Shown in pieces: positions 53,834 through 64,000 of a stretch of DNA of 64,000 nucleotides. Every line of letters starts with the position of its first letter. Positions within the stretch are counted from its first letter, which is position 1. The notes beneath the pieces are model-generated. The model worked only from the letters and a program-made list of their open reading frames with translations. It was not told the DNA's origin and did not search any database. The stretch lies in assembly GCA_019677205.1 (NCBI GenBank), contig JAAMXY010000040.1, forward strand, positions 124,001 through 188,000, written 5' to 3'. The DNA is from Pinguiococcus pyrenoidosus. Taxonomy: Eukaryota; Sar; Pinguiophyceae; Pinguiochrysidales; Pinguiochrysidaceae. A program made the translations under genes and the position numbers.

Positions 53834-56800
53834 ATGCCGCTCCAGAAAGTGCTTCGCTGCAAGGTCCTGCGGCTTTTTGACGTATGCGGGAGGCCTCTGG
53901 CGGTGCAGATCAGCGTGCGTGGTGCCGGCTCCGAGGCGCAGACGGTCCTCAATGAGGAGGCCGACTGGGGACGCGTGCTGGAGCTGCACGTGGGGCAAGA
54001 CGCAGATCCCCGTTCGTCGTCTGGTGGACTGGTCGAGGTCCCCGAAGATGCAGAGCTGCACATCTCGTTGGTGCAGGACTCGAACGTCGTTGGACGAGCG
54101 AGCACGCGGCTCCAAGGGCTCTTTGTGCCCGAGAGCGCCAAGGTTCTGAGGCAACCTGGGCTCCCATCCATTGGAAGCTGCGAATCTGAATCATCTAGAT
54201 CCGCCGAAGCCCTGCCTGTGCAGGCGCGAGTGTGGCAGGCGGCTGTGCTGCAGATCCCGCTGCTCCCTGGATACGAGCACCTCTACGAGAACCGAGCTCC
54301 GGAATGGAGACGTCTGCAATGCAGCGGCGATCTGCGACAGGCAATCGCAAACCAGTCTGGTCAGCTTTCTGGTCGGCTTCGCCTTCTTGTGGCAATGGCA
54401 GTGGCGGAGGCTGTGCGGGCCGTACCCCAAGGAGCTGATCGCAACTTGCCGCAGTCTCCCAACCCGTGGAGCCAGCATGGAAACCTGAGACGCGTTGACG
54501 GCGACGACGACGTCGTCCCAGAGACTACCGAGGAGTCCGAAGCCGCTAAGCCTTCCAGTACGCCGCGCCCGTTGACGGCGCTGCAGATGGCCGCAGGGGT
54601 CAAAGCGGAACAGAGGATGCGGAGTTTTCTCAGGAGGCACCTCAGGCAAGGTCTCGTAGACGAGCAGCTGATGAAGCAAGTCAGGGATGTTCTGTATCGT
54701 CGGCGCGATCGAGTGCGATCTGCAGTCAGCCAGGGGCTCCCTGACGGTGATGCGCAGGTCTTTGCCTCGGACAGCTGGCTGTGGGATGAAGAACTGTGGC
54801 GTCAATACATGGTTGCCTTTGAGGAAGATCTCACCCTCTTGGCACACAAAATGGGCAAGTTACGCGGAGAGGAGGATTCTTGCAGGTATACAGGCAGCAG
54901 TCTTGTTGAAGATCTGGCCATCGACTTCCACCACTTGCACGCGCGCCTGGCAGAGCTGAGAAGAGCCGTCACCCGGACGCGAGACTACCTCTTTGAGGTG
55001 GGCGCAGCGAAAGGCCTGAATGTGAAGGTCGTGAGCGCCTCAGAAGACCTGTGCTACGCCGCCGTCGACCCTTTGTCGTTCCTCCCAGATGACAAAGTCT
55101 TCGGCAATGTAGATGCAGAGGAAGAAGCCAAGGCAGAGGAGCCAAAAGAACGGGGGAAGACTGTGGAAACCCTGTTGAAGTCCTCGGAAGCTCTGGCGCT
55201 GAAGTTGAAGGAGGAGTTCACGCTGAGGCTGAGTCGTCTGCATCGGGTGTTCATGCAGAGCTCCGTTGCTCCAACGAACCAAGATTTCGGGCATGCCGCT
55301 GATTTTCAGGTGGCTCCTTCCATTTCTTCGGTTGTCGAAAGCTGGAAGCAAGCAGTCTTTGACGGAGTAGCCCAATCGGAACCACGTGCGGCGGAAGACG
55401 GACCCGAGTGCGAGTCCGGGGATACGAGCAGCGAAGAGGAGGGTCTAGGGTTACGAGCTTTAGACGACGAGGGGAAGACAAACCAGCAATATGTGCTGTC
55501 GGAAGACGAGCACTTGCAAGCTAAGGCATTCGCCAAGAGACGGCTGGGAATTCAAGGCGATCCATCTATGGGATCTTGGCTCGGAGGCAGAGGCAATGGC
55601 AATGGCAATGGCAATGGCAGCATCCATGATTTTGCATCATCGAAGGATGCTGTTGGCCCCGCTTTCCGCGTTGTCCAGACACTGAAGAAACGGCGGCCGA
55701 GGCAGCGATGTGATGAACTAAGAGGCGTTCCCTTCGAACTGCATCACCTCTTCGGCCTTGCAAAGGAAGGTTGCTGGTGCGAAGTGGATGCATACCTCGA
55801 GAAGCATCCTAGGATTCTTGTGGCTCGATACAGGAAGGGAAGGCTCGCTCTGCACTTCGCGGCCGAGCAGGGCGAGGCTCAGCTTCTGCAGAGGCTTCTC
55901 CAATGGGGCAAAGCGCATTCCGTCAAGAGCCACTGGACGGACTACCGCGGGCAGACACCGATGCAGTGCGCCCGCAGCATGGACTGCATCCAGGTTCTTC
56001 AGGGCTTCAAGTCTAGCCTCTCGGGCGGGGTCATGAATCCGAGGAGGAAGCGAAGCCGGAGCGAGAAGTCCGTGCGACTCCCTTGTTCGCTGAAGGTGGA
56101 GGTCAGCGTTCGGGTGTTGGGTTTCGGTGGGAATCGGGATTGGATCCCGGCACAAGCAGAGACGCTGGATCTGAAGCACAAGGCTCTTGCAGTGCGCCTA
56201 CCAGCGAGCCATGGTGACGGAGACGTCGTGTCGGTGCCGCTCAATGCCGAGATGCTTCGGGTCGCCGATAGCGACGGAGCTGACCACTCGCCCGCTTCCA
56301 CGCTCATCAGAGAGGAGCTGCGCCTGGGCGTGCATCGAAGGGCTGCGCGAGCAGTCGTCCTTTCGAGCCTTCCCGCCGACCCAAACTTTGATCGCGGGAT
56401 GGTCGACAGATTTGCGGAGCAGGTGCTTCGGCAGCGTCTTGCGAAGGCAGAAATGCTTGAAGAACTTGTCGCGTGCTGTGGAATGCCGCCGTCTGCTGCG
56501 CTGTCGCGTCGTCGAGGCCTACAGGACCAAAGCGAGGGAGCCCAAGTCGGCGCAGAAGGCAAGCAGATCGGCAATGCCGCGGCGATTGTTCACGAGCTGG
56601 CAGGACTCGCTGAGAAGGTGGTGGTTGCGGGCGTTGCAAAGGCTATGGAGCGACTGGGTCGGACGGAGAATTCGCACACAAATGACCTGCACGCCCTTGC
56701 CGAGGGTGTGGCGGACGCGGCCGTTGCGAACGCAGTGGAGCGCTTGGATGCCAGGGAGACTTCGCACACAAGCGAACTGCATGCACTTGCCGAGGGCGTG

Positions 56801-56932
56801 GTGGACGCGGCCGCCCGCAAGGCAACGCGGCAGCTGTGCGGCAAGGGCGAACTCTACGGTCGCCCGTGGCGTGGGCTCGCGAAGCAGCTTGTAAAGCAAG
56901 CGGTTGCTGCAGCGCTATCCAGCCTGATCTAG
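53834..56932 (+). CDS. Large ankyrin-repeat protein with C-terminal tandem repeats
   Basis: The frame is open from 53651 but its first ATG is 53834, giving 1032 aa in one exon. The first 100 residues look like a beta-sandwich (VLRCKVLRLFDVCGRPL, RVLELHVGQD, AELHISLVQDSNVVG), C2-like but without clear calcium ligands. A helical middle follows (KMGKLRGEEDSCRYTGSSL, ALALKLKEEFTLRLSRLHR). Near residues 640-730 are about two to three ankyrin units (HHLFGLAKEGCWCEVDAYL, GRLALHFAAEQGEAQLLQ, YRGQTPMQCARS). The C-terminus has three tandem units of 36-40 residues (HALAEGVADAAVANAVERL, HALAEGVVDAAARKATRQL). A Gly-Asn run at 55596-55620 is from a GGCAAT microsatellite. Function unknown. Confidence 0.75.
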   Translation: MPLQKVLRCKVLRLFDVCGRPLAVQISVRGAGSEAQTVLNEEADWGRVLELHVGQDADPRSSSGGLVEVPEDAELHISLVQDSNVVGRASTRLQGLFVPESAKVLRQPGLPSIGSCESESSRSAEALPVQARVWQAAVLQIPLLPGYEHLYENRAPEWRRLQCSGDLRQAIANQSGQLSGRLRLLVAMAVAEAVRAVPQGADRNLPQSPNPWSQHGNLRRVDGDDDVVPETTEESEAAKPSSTPRPLTALQMAAGVKAEQRMRSFLRRHLRQGLVDEQLMKQVRDVLYRRRDRVRSAVSQGLPDGDAQVFASDSWLWDEELWRQYMVAFEEDLTLLAHKMGKLRGEEDSCRYTGSSLVEDLAIDFHHLHARLAELRRAVTRTRDYLFEVGAAKGLNVKVVSASEDLCYAAVDPLSFLPDDKVFGNVDAEEEAKAEEPKERGKTVETLLKSSEALALKLKEEFTLRLSRLHRVFMQSSVAPTNQDFGHAADFQVAPSISSVVESWKQAVFDGVAQSEPRAAEDGPECESGDTSSEEEGLGLRALDDEGKTNQQYVLSEDEHLQAKAFAKRRLGIQGDPSMGSWLGGRGNGNGNGNGSIHDFASSKDAVGPAFRVVQTLKKRRPRQRCDELRGVPFELHHLFGLAKEGCWCEVDAYLEKHPRILVARYRKGRLALHFAAEQGEAQLLQRLLQWGKAHSVKSHWTDYRGQTPMQCARSMDCIQVLQGFKSSLSGGVMNPRRKRSRSEKSVRLPCSLKVEVSVRVLGFGGNRDWIPAQAETLDLKHKALAVRLPASHGDGDVVSVPLNAEMLRVADSDGADHSPASTLIREELRLGVHRRAARAVVLSSLPADPNFDRGMVDRFAEQVLRQRLAKAEMLEELVACCGMPPSAALSRRRGLQDQSEGAQVGAEGKQIGNAAAIVHELAGLAEKVVVAGVAKAMERLGRTENSHTNDLHALAEGVADAAVANAVERLDARETSHTSELHALAEGVVDAAARKATRQLCGKGELYGRPWRGLAKQLVKQAVAAALSSLI
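55594..55620. repeat. GGCAAT microsatellite in ankyrin gene
   Basis: Four copies encoding GNGNGNGN. Confidence 0.9.
56649..56845 (+). repeat. Coding tandem repeat in ankyrin gene
   Basis: About 111-bp units encoding ..RxTSHTSELHALAEGVVDAA.. repeated two and a half times at high DNA identity, indicating recent duplication. Confidence 0.75.
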
Positions 56933-56963
56933 ACTAGTGGACAAGACGTCTCATGGGCTCCAC

Positions 56964-58022
56964 TCATGTCTGCGTCATTTTCTCGACCAGGTCGTCAATC
57001 ACAGCTTCTGCGTTGTACAAGTACAAAGCGTGAGTACCGTCGATGAAGTGCTCCGTTGTGTTCGGAATCGTGTCTCGGAGCCATTCCGCAGTCTTCAGAG
57101 GGACTGTGCTGTCTTGCCGGCCGTACCAGAGGGCCACAGGGACGTTGATCTGCTTGTACGCTGTTTCTGCGCTCAGCTCGCTCCCGTCTTTCGAAGGGCG
57201 AGCGTAGAGGGGCGACAAGCCTTGCTGGCAGTCAACGGCCGCCCCCAGGCCCCAGCTGGCGCGTGCATCTCCCAAAACAGTCCTCACGAGCTCCCTAGCC
57301 TCCTCGCTTCTCAACTAGGAACTCGTGGTCAGCATCCACCCTGAAGCATCCGTGTCGCCTTTCGTGGCATGAGCCAAACTCACCTGCTCGGGCGCGACCC
57401 GATTCCAGATACCGATCGGACCGAAGAGGCCCCAGGAAGATATGCCAATGGTCGCGGCGACCATGGGCCCAGTGAAGAGCAGCGGAAGCGAGTTGAAGAG
57501 CCCTTCGAAGAGGCCGCTCGGGTGCGAGAAGCTGAAGTAGCCGCTGGCGCGGACGTCGGAGGCTCCAACCACCATGGCGGCAGCCTTCACGCGCTCTTGG
57601 GAGCCGTCGGTGGCCGTGAGGCAGGCCATGCAATGGGGACCGCCATTGCTCATCCCGTACACGCCATAGGTGTCCACGCCGAGCTCATCTGCCACCATCG
57701 ACACCAGCTTGGGCCAGTCCCGGCGGATGCGGAACTTCCAGTTCATGGCCGATCCGCCCATCCCGGGCTTGTCGATGCACACGAGATGCACGCCCTTGGC
57801 CTGGTACAGGTCCTCCACCTCGGCCATCAGCGAGTGCAGCGGCGGCTCCTCCGAGCTGCTGGGCATGCCGCCGAAGTAGAACAAGGTGCAACGAGCCCCT
57901 GCGGCCTCCACACCCCACTCGGTGACCTTGACGTGGGCGGGAAGGCCCGGGAACTCCGAGCTGCTCTGCAGCTGAAGCACCTGGCGGCGCAGCGGCTGTG
58001 CCAGCATGACCCCTCTCTGCAT
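56964..58022 (-). CDS. Alpha/beta hydrolase with complete triad
   Basis: Two exons, 58022..57384 and 57314..56964, separated by a 69-nt intron (GTGAGT...CCTAG, phase 0), give 329 aa. Features in order: TLFYFGGMPSSSEEP (oxyanion strand-loop), HLVCIDKPGMGGS, nucleophile elbow GVYGMSNGGPHCMACL, VPVALWYGRQDSTVPL with the acid and FIDGTHALYLY with the histidine, all at expected spacing. Homologues are bacterial-type hydrolases common in algae. No signal peptide is obvious, so probably cytosolic. It shares a 451-bp divergent region with the EF-G gene and is only 31 bp from the ankyrin gene's stop codon (converging). Confidence 0.87.
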
Positions 58023-58473
58023 TGCGGCGCCGCGGACGCCTTTTCTCCTGCTCCGGCCAGAGTCGCGGACAGAGACGAAGATCCGCGCCGTTTCGATCCA
58101 GATCCAGAGGAATCGGGAACGGTATCGAAAACTCGCAGCGAAGATTCGAAGCTCCGGACCAGCGCGGGTCGGGGGGTTCGGGGTAGGGACCTACCGCAGT
58201 ACCCGTCGAGTTGAACTTCCCGCTCCGTTCCCATTGGCCGTCTGGGCGGAAAAGCAAGGGTGTAACTCAACCTGCTCATCCACTCAGCTCTCCGTGTTCT
58301 CCCAGCCGTGCTCCTTGGTGAGCCCAAAATGGGCCCAGGATTCGCACCAAGCTACACCCACCGCCTCCGTGCGTGGTGCCCGCCTTAAGGCCAGCGCAGC
58401 CGAGCGCCAGCTTTCTATCTTTGCGCACCGCCGCAGTCTTTGGCTCCGCACGTTTTTTCCCAGCGACTGTAGC
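58023..58473. other. Divergent promoter region hydrolase/EF-G
   Basis: No gene; presumably two promoters in 451 bp. Confidence 0.5.
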
Positions 58474-60988
58474 ATGTCAAACCTTGTGGTTTTCCTCGCA
58501 GCGGCGCTGCTCGCCAGCGCCGCTGCGTTCGTGCCGCCGGCGCGCGTGGCGCGCGGAGCGCTGCACATGTCCACGGTGGCCGGCGAGCGCGCCACGGACC
58601 TCAGCAAGTACCGCAACATCGGCATCATGGCGCACATTGATGCTGGCAAGGTGAGTGGCGCGAGGAGCGCTGTACGAAAGCGCGGCTGAGTGACGTGCGG
58701 CGCAGACCACCACCACCGAGCGTATCCTCTACTACACTGGCAAGTCCTACAAGATCGGCGAGGTGCACGAGGGCGGCGCCACCATGGACTGGATGGAGCA
58801 GGAGCAGGAGCGGGGCATCACCATCACCTCCGCGGCCACCACGTGCTTCTGGAAGGACCACCGGATCAACATCATCGACACGCCGGGGCACGTGGACTTC
58901 ACCCTGGAGGTGGAGCGTTCCCTGCGTGTCCTCGACGGCGCCGTCGCCGTCTTTGATGGCGTCGCTGGCGTCGAGCCGCAGAGCGAGACCGTCTGGCGCC
59001 AGGTAGCGAGGCGTGGGTGTGGCGGGCCTTGTTGAAGATGGTCGCATGACGCTCAAGCGGTCCGTTTTCTTTCTTGTCTTTTCTGCTCGGATGTGATGCT
59101 GCTAGGCGGACAAGTACGGCGTTCCGCGCATGTGCTTCGTGAACAAGATGGACCGCACGGGCGCGGACTTTTTCAACTGCGTGGAGATGATCAAGGAGAA
59201 CCTTGGTGCGGTTCCCGCCGTCATCCAGCTGCCCATCGGCAGCGAGGCCGACTTCGCCGGCGTCATCGATCTCGTCGCCAACAACGCCGTCATCTGGGAC
59301 GGCGAGGAGATGGGAGCGACCTTCAGCGAGATCCCCATGGACGAGTGGGACGGGCCCCAGGACCTCAAGGACCAGGCCGCCGAGTACCGCTCGGCGCTCA
59401 TTGAGATGGCCGTGGAGACCGACGAGGAGATTCTCATGGCCTACCTGGAGGGCGAGGAGCCCGATACGGAGACGCTCCGCGCCTGCATCCGCAAGGGCAC
59501 CCTCGAGGGCGTCTTTGTGCCCGTGCTGACGGGTACGGCCTTCAAGAACAAGGGTGTGCAGCCCCTGCTCGACGCTGTGATGTACTACATGCCCTCGCCG
59601 ACCGACGTGGAAGCCATCAACGGCGTGTCCATGGACGGGGAGACCCCGATGAAGCGCATCTCCAGCGACGAGGAGCCCTTCAGCGCGCTCGCCTTCAAGA
59701 TCGCCACCGATCCGTTCGTGGGCGCCCTCACCTTCACGCGCATCTACTCCGGCGTCCTCCAGGCGGGCAGCAGCGTGTACAACTCCGTGAAGGGGAAGCA
59801 GGAGCGCGTCGGGCGTATGCTTGAGATGCACGCCAACGACCGTACGGAGATCAAGGAGGCGCGTGCGGGAGACATCGTGGCGATCGTCGGCCTCAAGGAC
59901 ACCGTCACGGGAGAGACCCTCTGCGACAAGGACAACGCGGTCGTCCTGGAGCGCATGGACTTCCCCGATCCCGTGATCAAGATCGCCGTGGAGCCCAAGT
60001 CCAAGGGCGACCAGGAGAAGATGGGCAACGCCCTCTACCGCCTGGCCCAGGAGGACCCTAGCTTCCGCTTCGAGCGTGACGAAGAGACCGGCCAGACCAC
60101 CATCGAGGGCATGGGCGAGCTGCACCTGGACATCATCGTGGACCGCATGCGCCGCGAGTTCAAGGTGGAATGCAACGTTGGAGCTCCTCAGGTGGCCTAC
60201 CGCGAAGCCATCACCAAGGACGCGGAGCTCGAATACACCCACAAGAAGGTCAGTTGAAGGGACTCACCTGTGCCGTAGCGATTCGGCGCTGAAGATGCCC
60301 TGCGCTTCGCGCCCTCTCCCCCTCTCTCTTCGTTTGCGGGTGTCTCTCTCTCTCTCTGACATCCTCGGTCTTCTTCTGTCACCCTCAGCAATCTGGCGGA
60401 TCTGGTCAGTTTGCGAAGGTGAAGGTCAGGTTCGAGCCGCTTCCGGACGACGCGGAGGTCGATTTCGAGTTCGCGTCGGAGATCAAGGGCGGAGCGGTGC
60501 CGAAGGAGTACATTCCTGGTGTGCAGAAGGGGATCGAGAGCGTGCTGGAGGGCGGCGTGATGGCCGGCTATCCGCTGCTCGGCGTGAGGGCGGTCCTCCT
60601 CGACGGAGCGTACCACGACGTCGACTCCAGCGTGATGGCGTTCGAGATCGCTGGCCGCGCGATTGCCAGGGAGGGCCTCAGGAAGGCCGGGGCGCGCCTG
60701 ATGGAGCCCGTGATGCGCGTGGACGTGATCACGCCAGAAGAGAGCCTCGGAGATATCATCGGAGATCTCAACTCGCGACGTGGCCTCGTGTCCGAGCTCG
60801 GCGACCGTGGCAAGCTGAAGACCGTCTCCGCGCTAGTGCCGCTGTCGGAGATGTTCAACTACATCTCGGACCTGCGCTCCATCAGCAGTGGCCGCGCGCA
60901 GTACAGCATGGTCCTGGAGAAGTACGATCTGCTGCCCCCCAACCTGGAGAAGGAGTTGTGCGAGGGATTCAAGGTCGCCGAGGAATAG
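58474..60988 (+). CDS. Plastid elongation factor G
   Basis: Four exons, 58474..58650, 58706..59002, 59106..60248 and 60389..60988, give 738 aa; all junctions phase 0. A signal peptide ([18 protein letters not shown]) is followed by [11 protein letters not shown], the aromatic-containing cleavage motif of bipartite plastid presequences in chromist algae. The GTPase has [20 protein letters not shown] (P-loop), [29 protein letters not shown], and later domains [33 protein letters not shown] and [23 protein letters not shown]. Bacterial-type EF-G that translocates tRNA-mRNA on plastid ribosomes. Intron 1 splits the P-loop codons between K and T. The third donor is GTCAGT. Confidence 0.96.
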
Positions 60989-61636
60989 ATTATCGTTGTT
61001 CTACTGCACGGCAGTGGGAGGAAGGAGGGGAGGAAGGAGAGGAAATGCCCCCGAGGTCTGATCTCAGGAAGGAAGAAAAAAACAAGAGCCTTACTGTCAC
61101 GTCAATCCATGTCCTGTGCCGCGTGGAGAGAAAGCCTCGCGGCTGTGCATATCCCACGCTCCTGTTCCCTTTCGCTCCTCAACCACTTCTCGAGTGACTC
61201 GTCCCTGCAGAGCAGGACTTTTGGGATGGAAGCGAAGCAAGCCTGAAGCGTCTTCAGTGAAGACAGGAGATCGCAAAGGACCCTCAAGGACGCATGATAC
61301 TTAAGAAACATCAGTGGTTGCATCACAACACAAGAGCGAATCACTAAACACGGTCCCGCACCAAATGGCTTCGACTTCGACGGTCTAAACAGGAAACAGA
61401 GGGCACACTAACGTTCACTTGCTGGAGGGCTTCAAGATCCATCCGGCTTCACTTTTTTTTTTCCCTGTGTGCACTATGGCGACCAAAAACACTGGGAGAT
61501 TGCCATACTCGAGGTTCCTGGCATGCTTCACGGGCACTTCAAGGTCCGCTGTATCGGTCGCGCAGAGAGCGTCATCCCCATCCGCCTCTCGAGGTTACAC
61601 GCTGCAAAGGACGGAGGAAACCGCCAACGCACTCCA
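60989..61636. other. Intergenic, convergent genes
   Basis: No gene seen. EF-G 3' flank and the 3' flank of the following minus-strand gene; a T9 run at 61452. Confidence 0.5.
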
Positions 61637-62230
61637 TTATGACGTGACGATTGTCTCGTTCCGAGAGTACTCCGGCGGCGAGGCCATGGATCCTTTGCCC
61701 CATGAGCGCGCCTTGCTACAGGACGCCTTCTCGGCGTTGCAGGCATCCACGCACTCGTCCCCCTCGTCGGCCGTGCGAACCTCATCGGTCGCGCTTTCCT
61801 CGTCGTCGTCCGGAGCGTCCTTCCCCTGATTGCGCTCCCGGCGACGCAGCTCGGCCATCGCGAACTGCGCGATGTCGACGTTGGTCCACCACAATGCGTC
61901 CTTGGTCTGCTTGTCGTATTCCTCGCGCGTAGGAATGAGAACATGGTAGTCCACCTCGGTGAAGGACACCGACTTTCGCTTGCGGCGGTCTACATGGTTT
62001 GGAGGAGAGGCGCAGCACTGGCGTCAGAATGCCTTCCGCGGCAGATCAATTCTGGCACGGGGAGGCCAGCAATTCCGTGCGCTCACCTGGAACTCGGGTT
62101 TCATGCGAATCCCGCACTTGGTCCGCCCTGGCAATGGACAAGGGCCAGCTGTTGGACTTGTGGAAGGGGCTCGCATCGCGCTCGTCGCGCCCGGTCGCCT
62201 CGACTCCGATCGCTCGACGACTGCATCTCT
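61637..62230 (-). CDS. Conserved-motif protein with KSVSFTEVDYH...PTREEY box (5' incomplete)
   Basis: Two exons are supported: 61989..61637 (stop at 61637) and an upstream one ending at 62087, joined across donor GTGAGC and acceptor TGTAG in phase 1. The upstream exon's start (acceptor near 62230 assumed) and the first coding exon are not found, since no in-frame ATG occurs. The box RRKRKSVSFTEVDYHVLIPT followed by REEYDKQTKDALWWTNVDI is a motif that many chromist proteins carry near a K/R-rich segment. The C-terminus is acidic (DAPDDDEESATDE). Function unknown. Confidence 0.55.
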
Positions 62231-63537
62231 CTAGGCGATCGTCAAAACCACTGCCCCCGAAGTAGTCCCCCTCGTATCTACATACATACAGACATTCATA
62301 CGCGCATCGCTGTTAGCACTTCGCCACAGCTCCGTCTGCGCGCATCCTGCTGCACGGTCGCGCGCGCAGCGTGTCCCCGCGCGCCTGCGGCCTCTCCCGG
62401 AACTTGGTGCGCGCGAAATCCTCACCTTCTGTCTCGCGTGCGGCGGTGGGGCGCACGCCGCCAGTTTTGCCGGTGGCTGAGCATCAGTTCCTTTCGGACC
62501 ACGTGTCGCGCTCGCTCTGTCTTCGGCGTTAGCTCGTCTCCGTTCGTGTCGGTACCGGCGCAGTAGCTCTCGTGTGAATTCCTTTCGCTGGGGTGCGTTG
62601 CTGAGGCCTTTGGTGTCGTGCCTGTCTTGGGTCTGAGGCTTTGACGCGCCGCGCACTGTGCGGACACTAAATCGCGCCGGCTTTGTCGTCGGATTCGAGC
62701 CAATCATGACGCGGACAAACTTGACTTCCAGTTCAGAATGCCGGACGGGCCAAGCAATTGGCCCAATGACGTAGCAAGGCAGGTTGACTTTTTGGGCGAT
62801 CGTCGCAAAGAGGGTGAAAGACGTGCGCTCGCCAGTGCCCGGTTGAACACATCTAGTGGATAAAAGTTTCACAGTGGGGTATTCAGACATTGTACTGGAG
62901 GGTCCTACATTCTGAAATTTCACAACATAAGAGAGGTCTTTATGCTGGACATCTGGGCATGGATGGGCTGCCGAGGTCGCGGCGCCGCGGATTGGCTTCT
63001 ACCGCCGAGACGGCAGCTGTCGGACCGCGGGAGCCAATGGATGTGGTGAAGAAACCGTCAAGACCAGCCGCCGATCTCCGCATAGAAACTCCGCTCTCCA
63101 CAAGTACCTCGTGCCGAGTACCTGAATCTCGAAACGTCGCTTGTGCAGTCGAGGGGCGTTCGCGTGAAAACCCCGGTGGCCCACTCTGATTCGACGAGCG
63201 CCGTAACGCTCCGCTGCCTCCATTGGTCCATTTTGCTCTTTCCACATTGACGCAGCAGTTTCAGTGGCCAGCTGCTGCAAGCTTTTGCCGCCACGGTGTG
63301 GCTATGTCTCAGAAGAGCAAATATTATTCCCGTGTACAAAACCTTTTTTTCCCGGTGCGTTTTCTTTCAAAATCTCCATTAGTTTTCCACTGGTTCCCAC
63401 GAGTCCGTTTCAGGCAACCTTCTCGTTGCTTCTCGATTTTTCTCGATCTGGAGTTGCGGCAGTACATGCGGGCGTGACTACGCACGCGATCTTCGTAGTC
63501 TTTCTGGGATCCTTCTGCGCTTTGAAACGCCCGCCCT
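62231..63537. other. Intergenic region, possibly 5' exons of the minus-strand gene
   Basis: 1.3 kb without a gene I can support; missing 5' exon(s) of the preceding gene may lie here. Confidence 0.4.
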
Positions 63538-64000
63538 ATGCCGCACTTCCAACCCCTGCTCGCGACTTTCCTCCTGGCTCACACTCTCGTGATCGCGGAC
63601 AAGATGTCTACCATGAAGCTGACGTACTTCGACTTCGGCGGCCGCGCCGAGTACACGCGCCTGGCCTGCGTCATCGGCGGGATCGACTTCGAGAACCACC
63701 TGATCTCCTTCGAGCAGTTCGGGCAGATGAAGGCGTCCGGAGAGCTGCCGCACGGACAAGTGCCGATCCTGGAGATCGACGGCGTGAAGTACCCGCAGTC
63801 CAACAGCCAGCTGCGCTACGTGGGAAAGCTCGCCGGCCTGTACCCGGAAGACCCCCTCGAGGCGCTTCGAGTCGACGCGTACGTCGACTTTGCCGAGGAT
63901 ATGGCCGTGCCGGTCGGCGCGACCATATCACGCAAGCGCTTTGGCCTCCCGGACTTTGCGGACGAGGACGAGAAGAAAGCGGCGCGCGAGCAGCTCGCGT
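63538..64000 (+). CDS. Glutathione S-transferase, sigma-like (3' partial)
   Basis: The frame starts at ATG 63538 and runs off the window (154 residues visible). Residues 1-20 are hydrophobic (PLLATFLLAHTLVIAD), so either a signal sequence or untranslated; the second start MSTMKLTYFDFGG at 63604 matches the usual GST beginning. The thioredoxin-like domain is complete: YFDFGGRAEYTRL with the catalytic Tyr, LPHGQVPILEIDG, PQSNSQLRYVGKLAGLYP (glutathione-binding QSN-type segment), then the start of the helical domain (EALRVDAYVDFAEDM). GSTs conjugate glutathione to electrophiles or isomerise prostaglandin-type substrates. Confidence 0.92.
   Translation, partial: MPHFQPLLATFLLAHTLVIADKMSTMKLTYFDFGGRAEYTRLACVIGGIDFENHLISFEQFGQMKASGELPHGQVPILEIDGVKYPQSNSQLRYVGKLAGLYPEDPLEALRVDAYVDFAEDMAVPVGATISRKRFGLPDFADEDEKKAAREQLA

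Noticed and set aside
1-64000. Transposons, viral insertions, CRISPR arrays or horizontally acquired islands
   Set aside because: No reverse transcriptase, integrase, transposase or capsid-like frames and no terminal repeats were seen on either strand; codon use is uniform among accepted genes.

Overview
The window is nuclear DNA of a GC-rich, compact eukaryote, very probably a microalga with a red-derived complex plastid (photosynthetic stramenopile type; haptophyte or cryptophyte not excluded). The evidence is as follows. About 29 genes lie on both strands, often less than 500 bp apart. I could place about 85 short GT-AG introns (mostly 60-130 nt) by reading frame. The gene set is purely eukaryotic (VPS45, UTP4, NKAP, RhoGDI, Yippee, a GRK-type kinase, DENN). 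A bacterial-type plastid elongation factor G carries a signal peptide followed by an AFVPP motif, the bipartite presequence typical of chromist algae. A second protein looks targeted to the thylakoid lumen. The species cannot be named from sequence alone.

Layout. 0-10 kb: inositol 5-phosphatase with C2 domain (+, 5' end outside the window), an RRM-like protein with two CysRS-tail-like repeats (-), a weak ORF and a membrane-anchored alpha/beta hydrolase (-), and tRNA-Trp. 10-24 kb: VPS45 (+), LRR protein (-), UTP4 (-), a polytopic membrane protein (-), SDHAF4 (+), TauE/SafE transporter (-), NKAP (+). 24-42 kb: an intronless 1570-aa DENN-PH-DUF547 protein (-), secreted pectinacetylesterase/Notum-like protein (-), TPR lumenal protein (+), RhoGDI (-), Yippee (+), PX-GOLD-coiled-coil protein (+), secreted alpha/beta hydrolase (-). 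42-57 kb: a 26-exon GRK-like kinase (+), NELF-A-like protein (-), a small membrane protein (+), then three tightly packed genes with no recognised family apart from ankyrin repeats. 57-64 kb: alpha/beta hydrolase (-), plastid EF-G (+), a two-exon conserved-motif gene (-), and a GST running off the window (+).

Themes. Membrane traffic and phosphoinositide signalling are well represented (5-phosphatase, VPS45, DENN-PH, PX-GOLD, RhoGDI, GRK), but neighbouring genes are mostly unrelated, as expected in eukaryotes. There is no operon, CRISPR array, transposon or phage. Short tandem repeats are frequent in introns and 3' flanks.

Exon models were built by hand from splice dinucleotides, phase and family similarity; every internal junction given keeps the reading frame, but no transcript data were available. 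The most interesting items are the DENN-PH-DUF547 fusion, a start codon alone on its own exon in the Yippee gene, the GRK homologue, an excess of C at donor position +4, and the unassigned 51.4-56.9 kb gene trio. I found nothing I would call a new multi-gene system with confidence.
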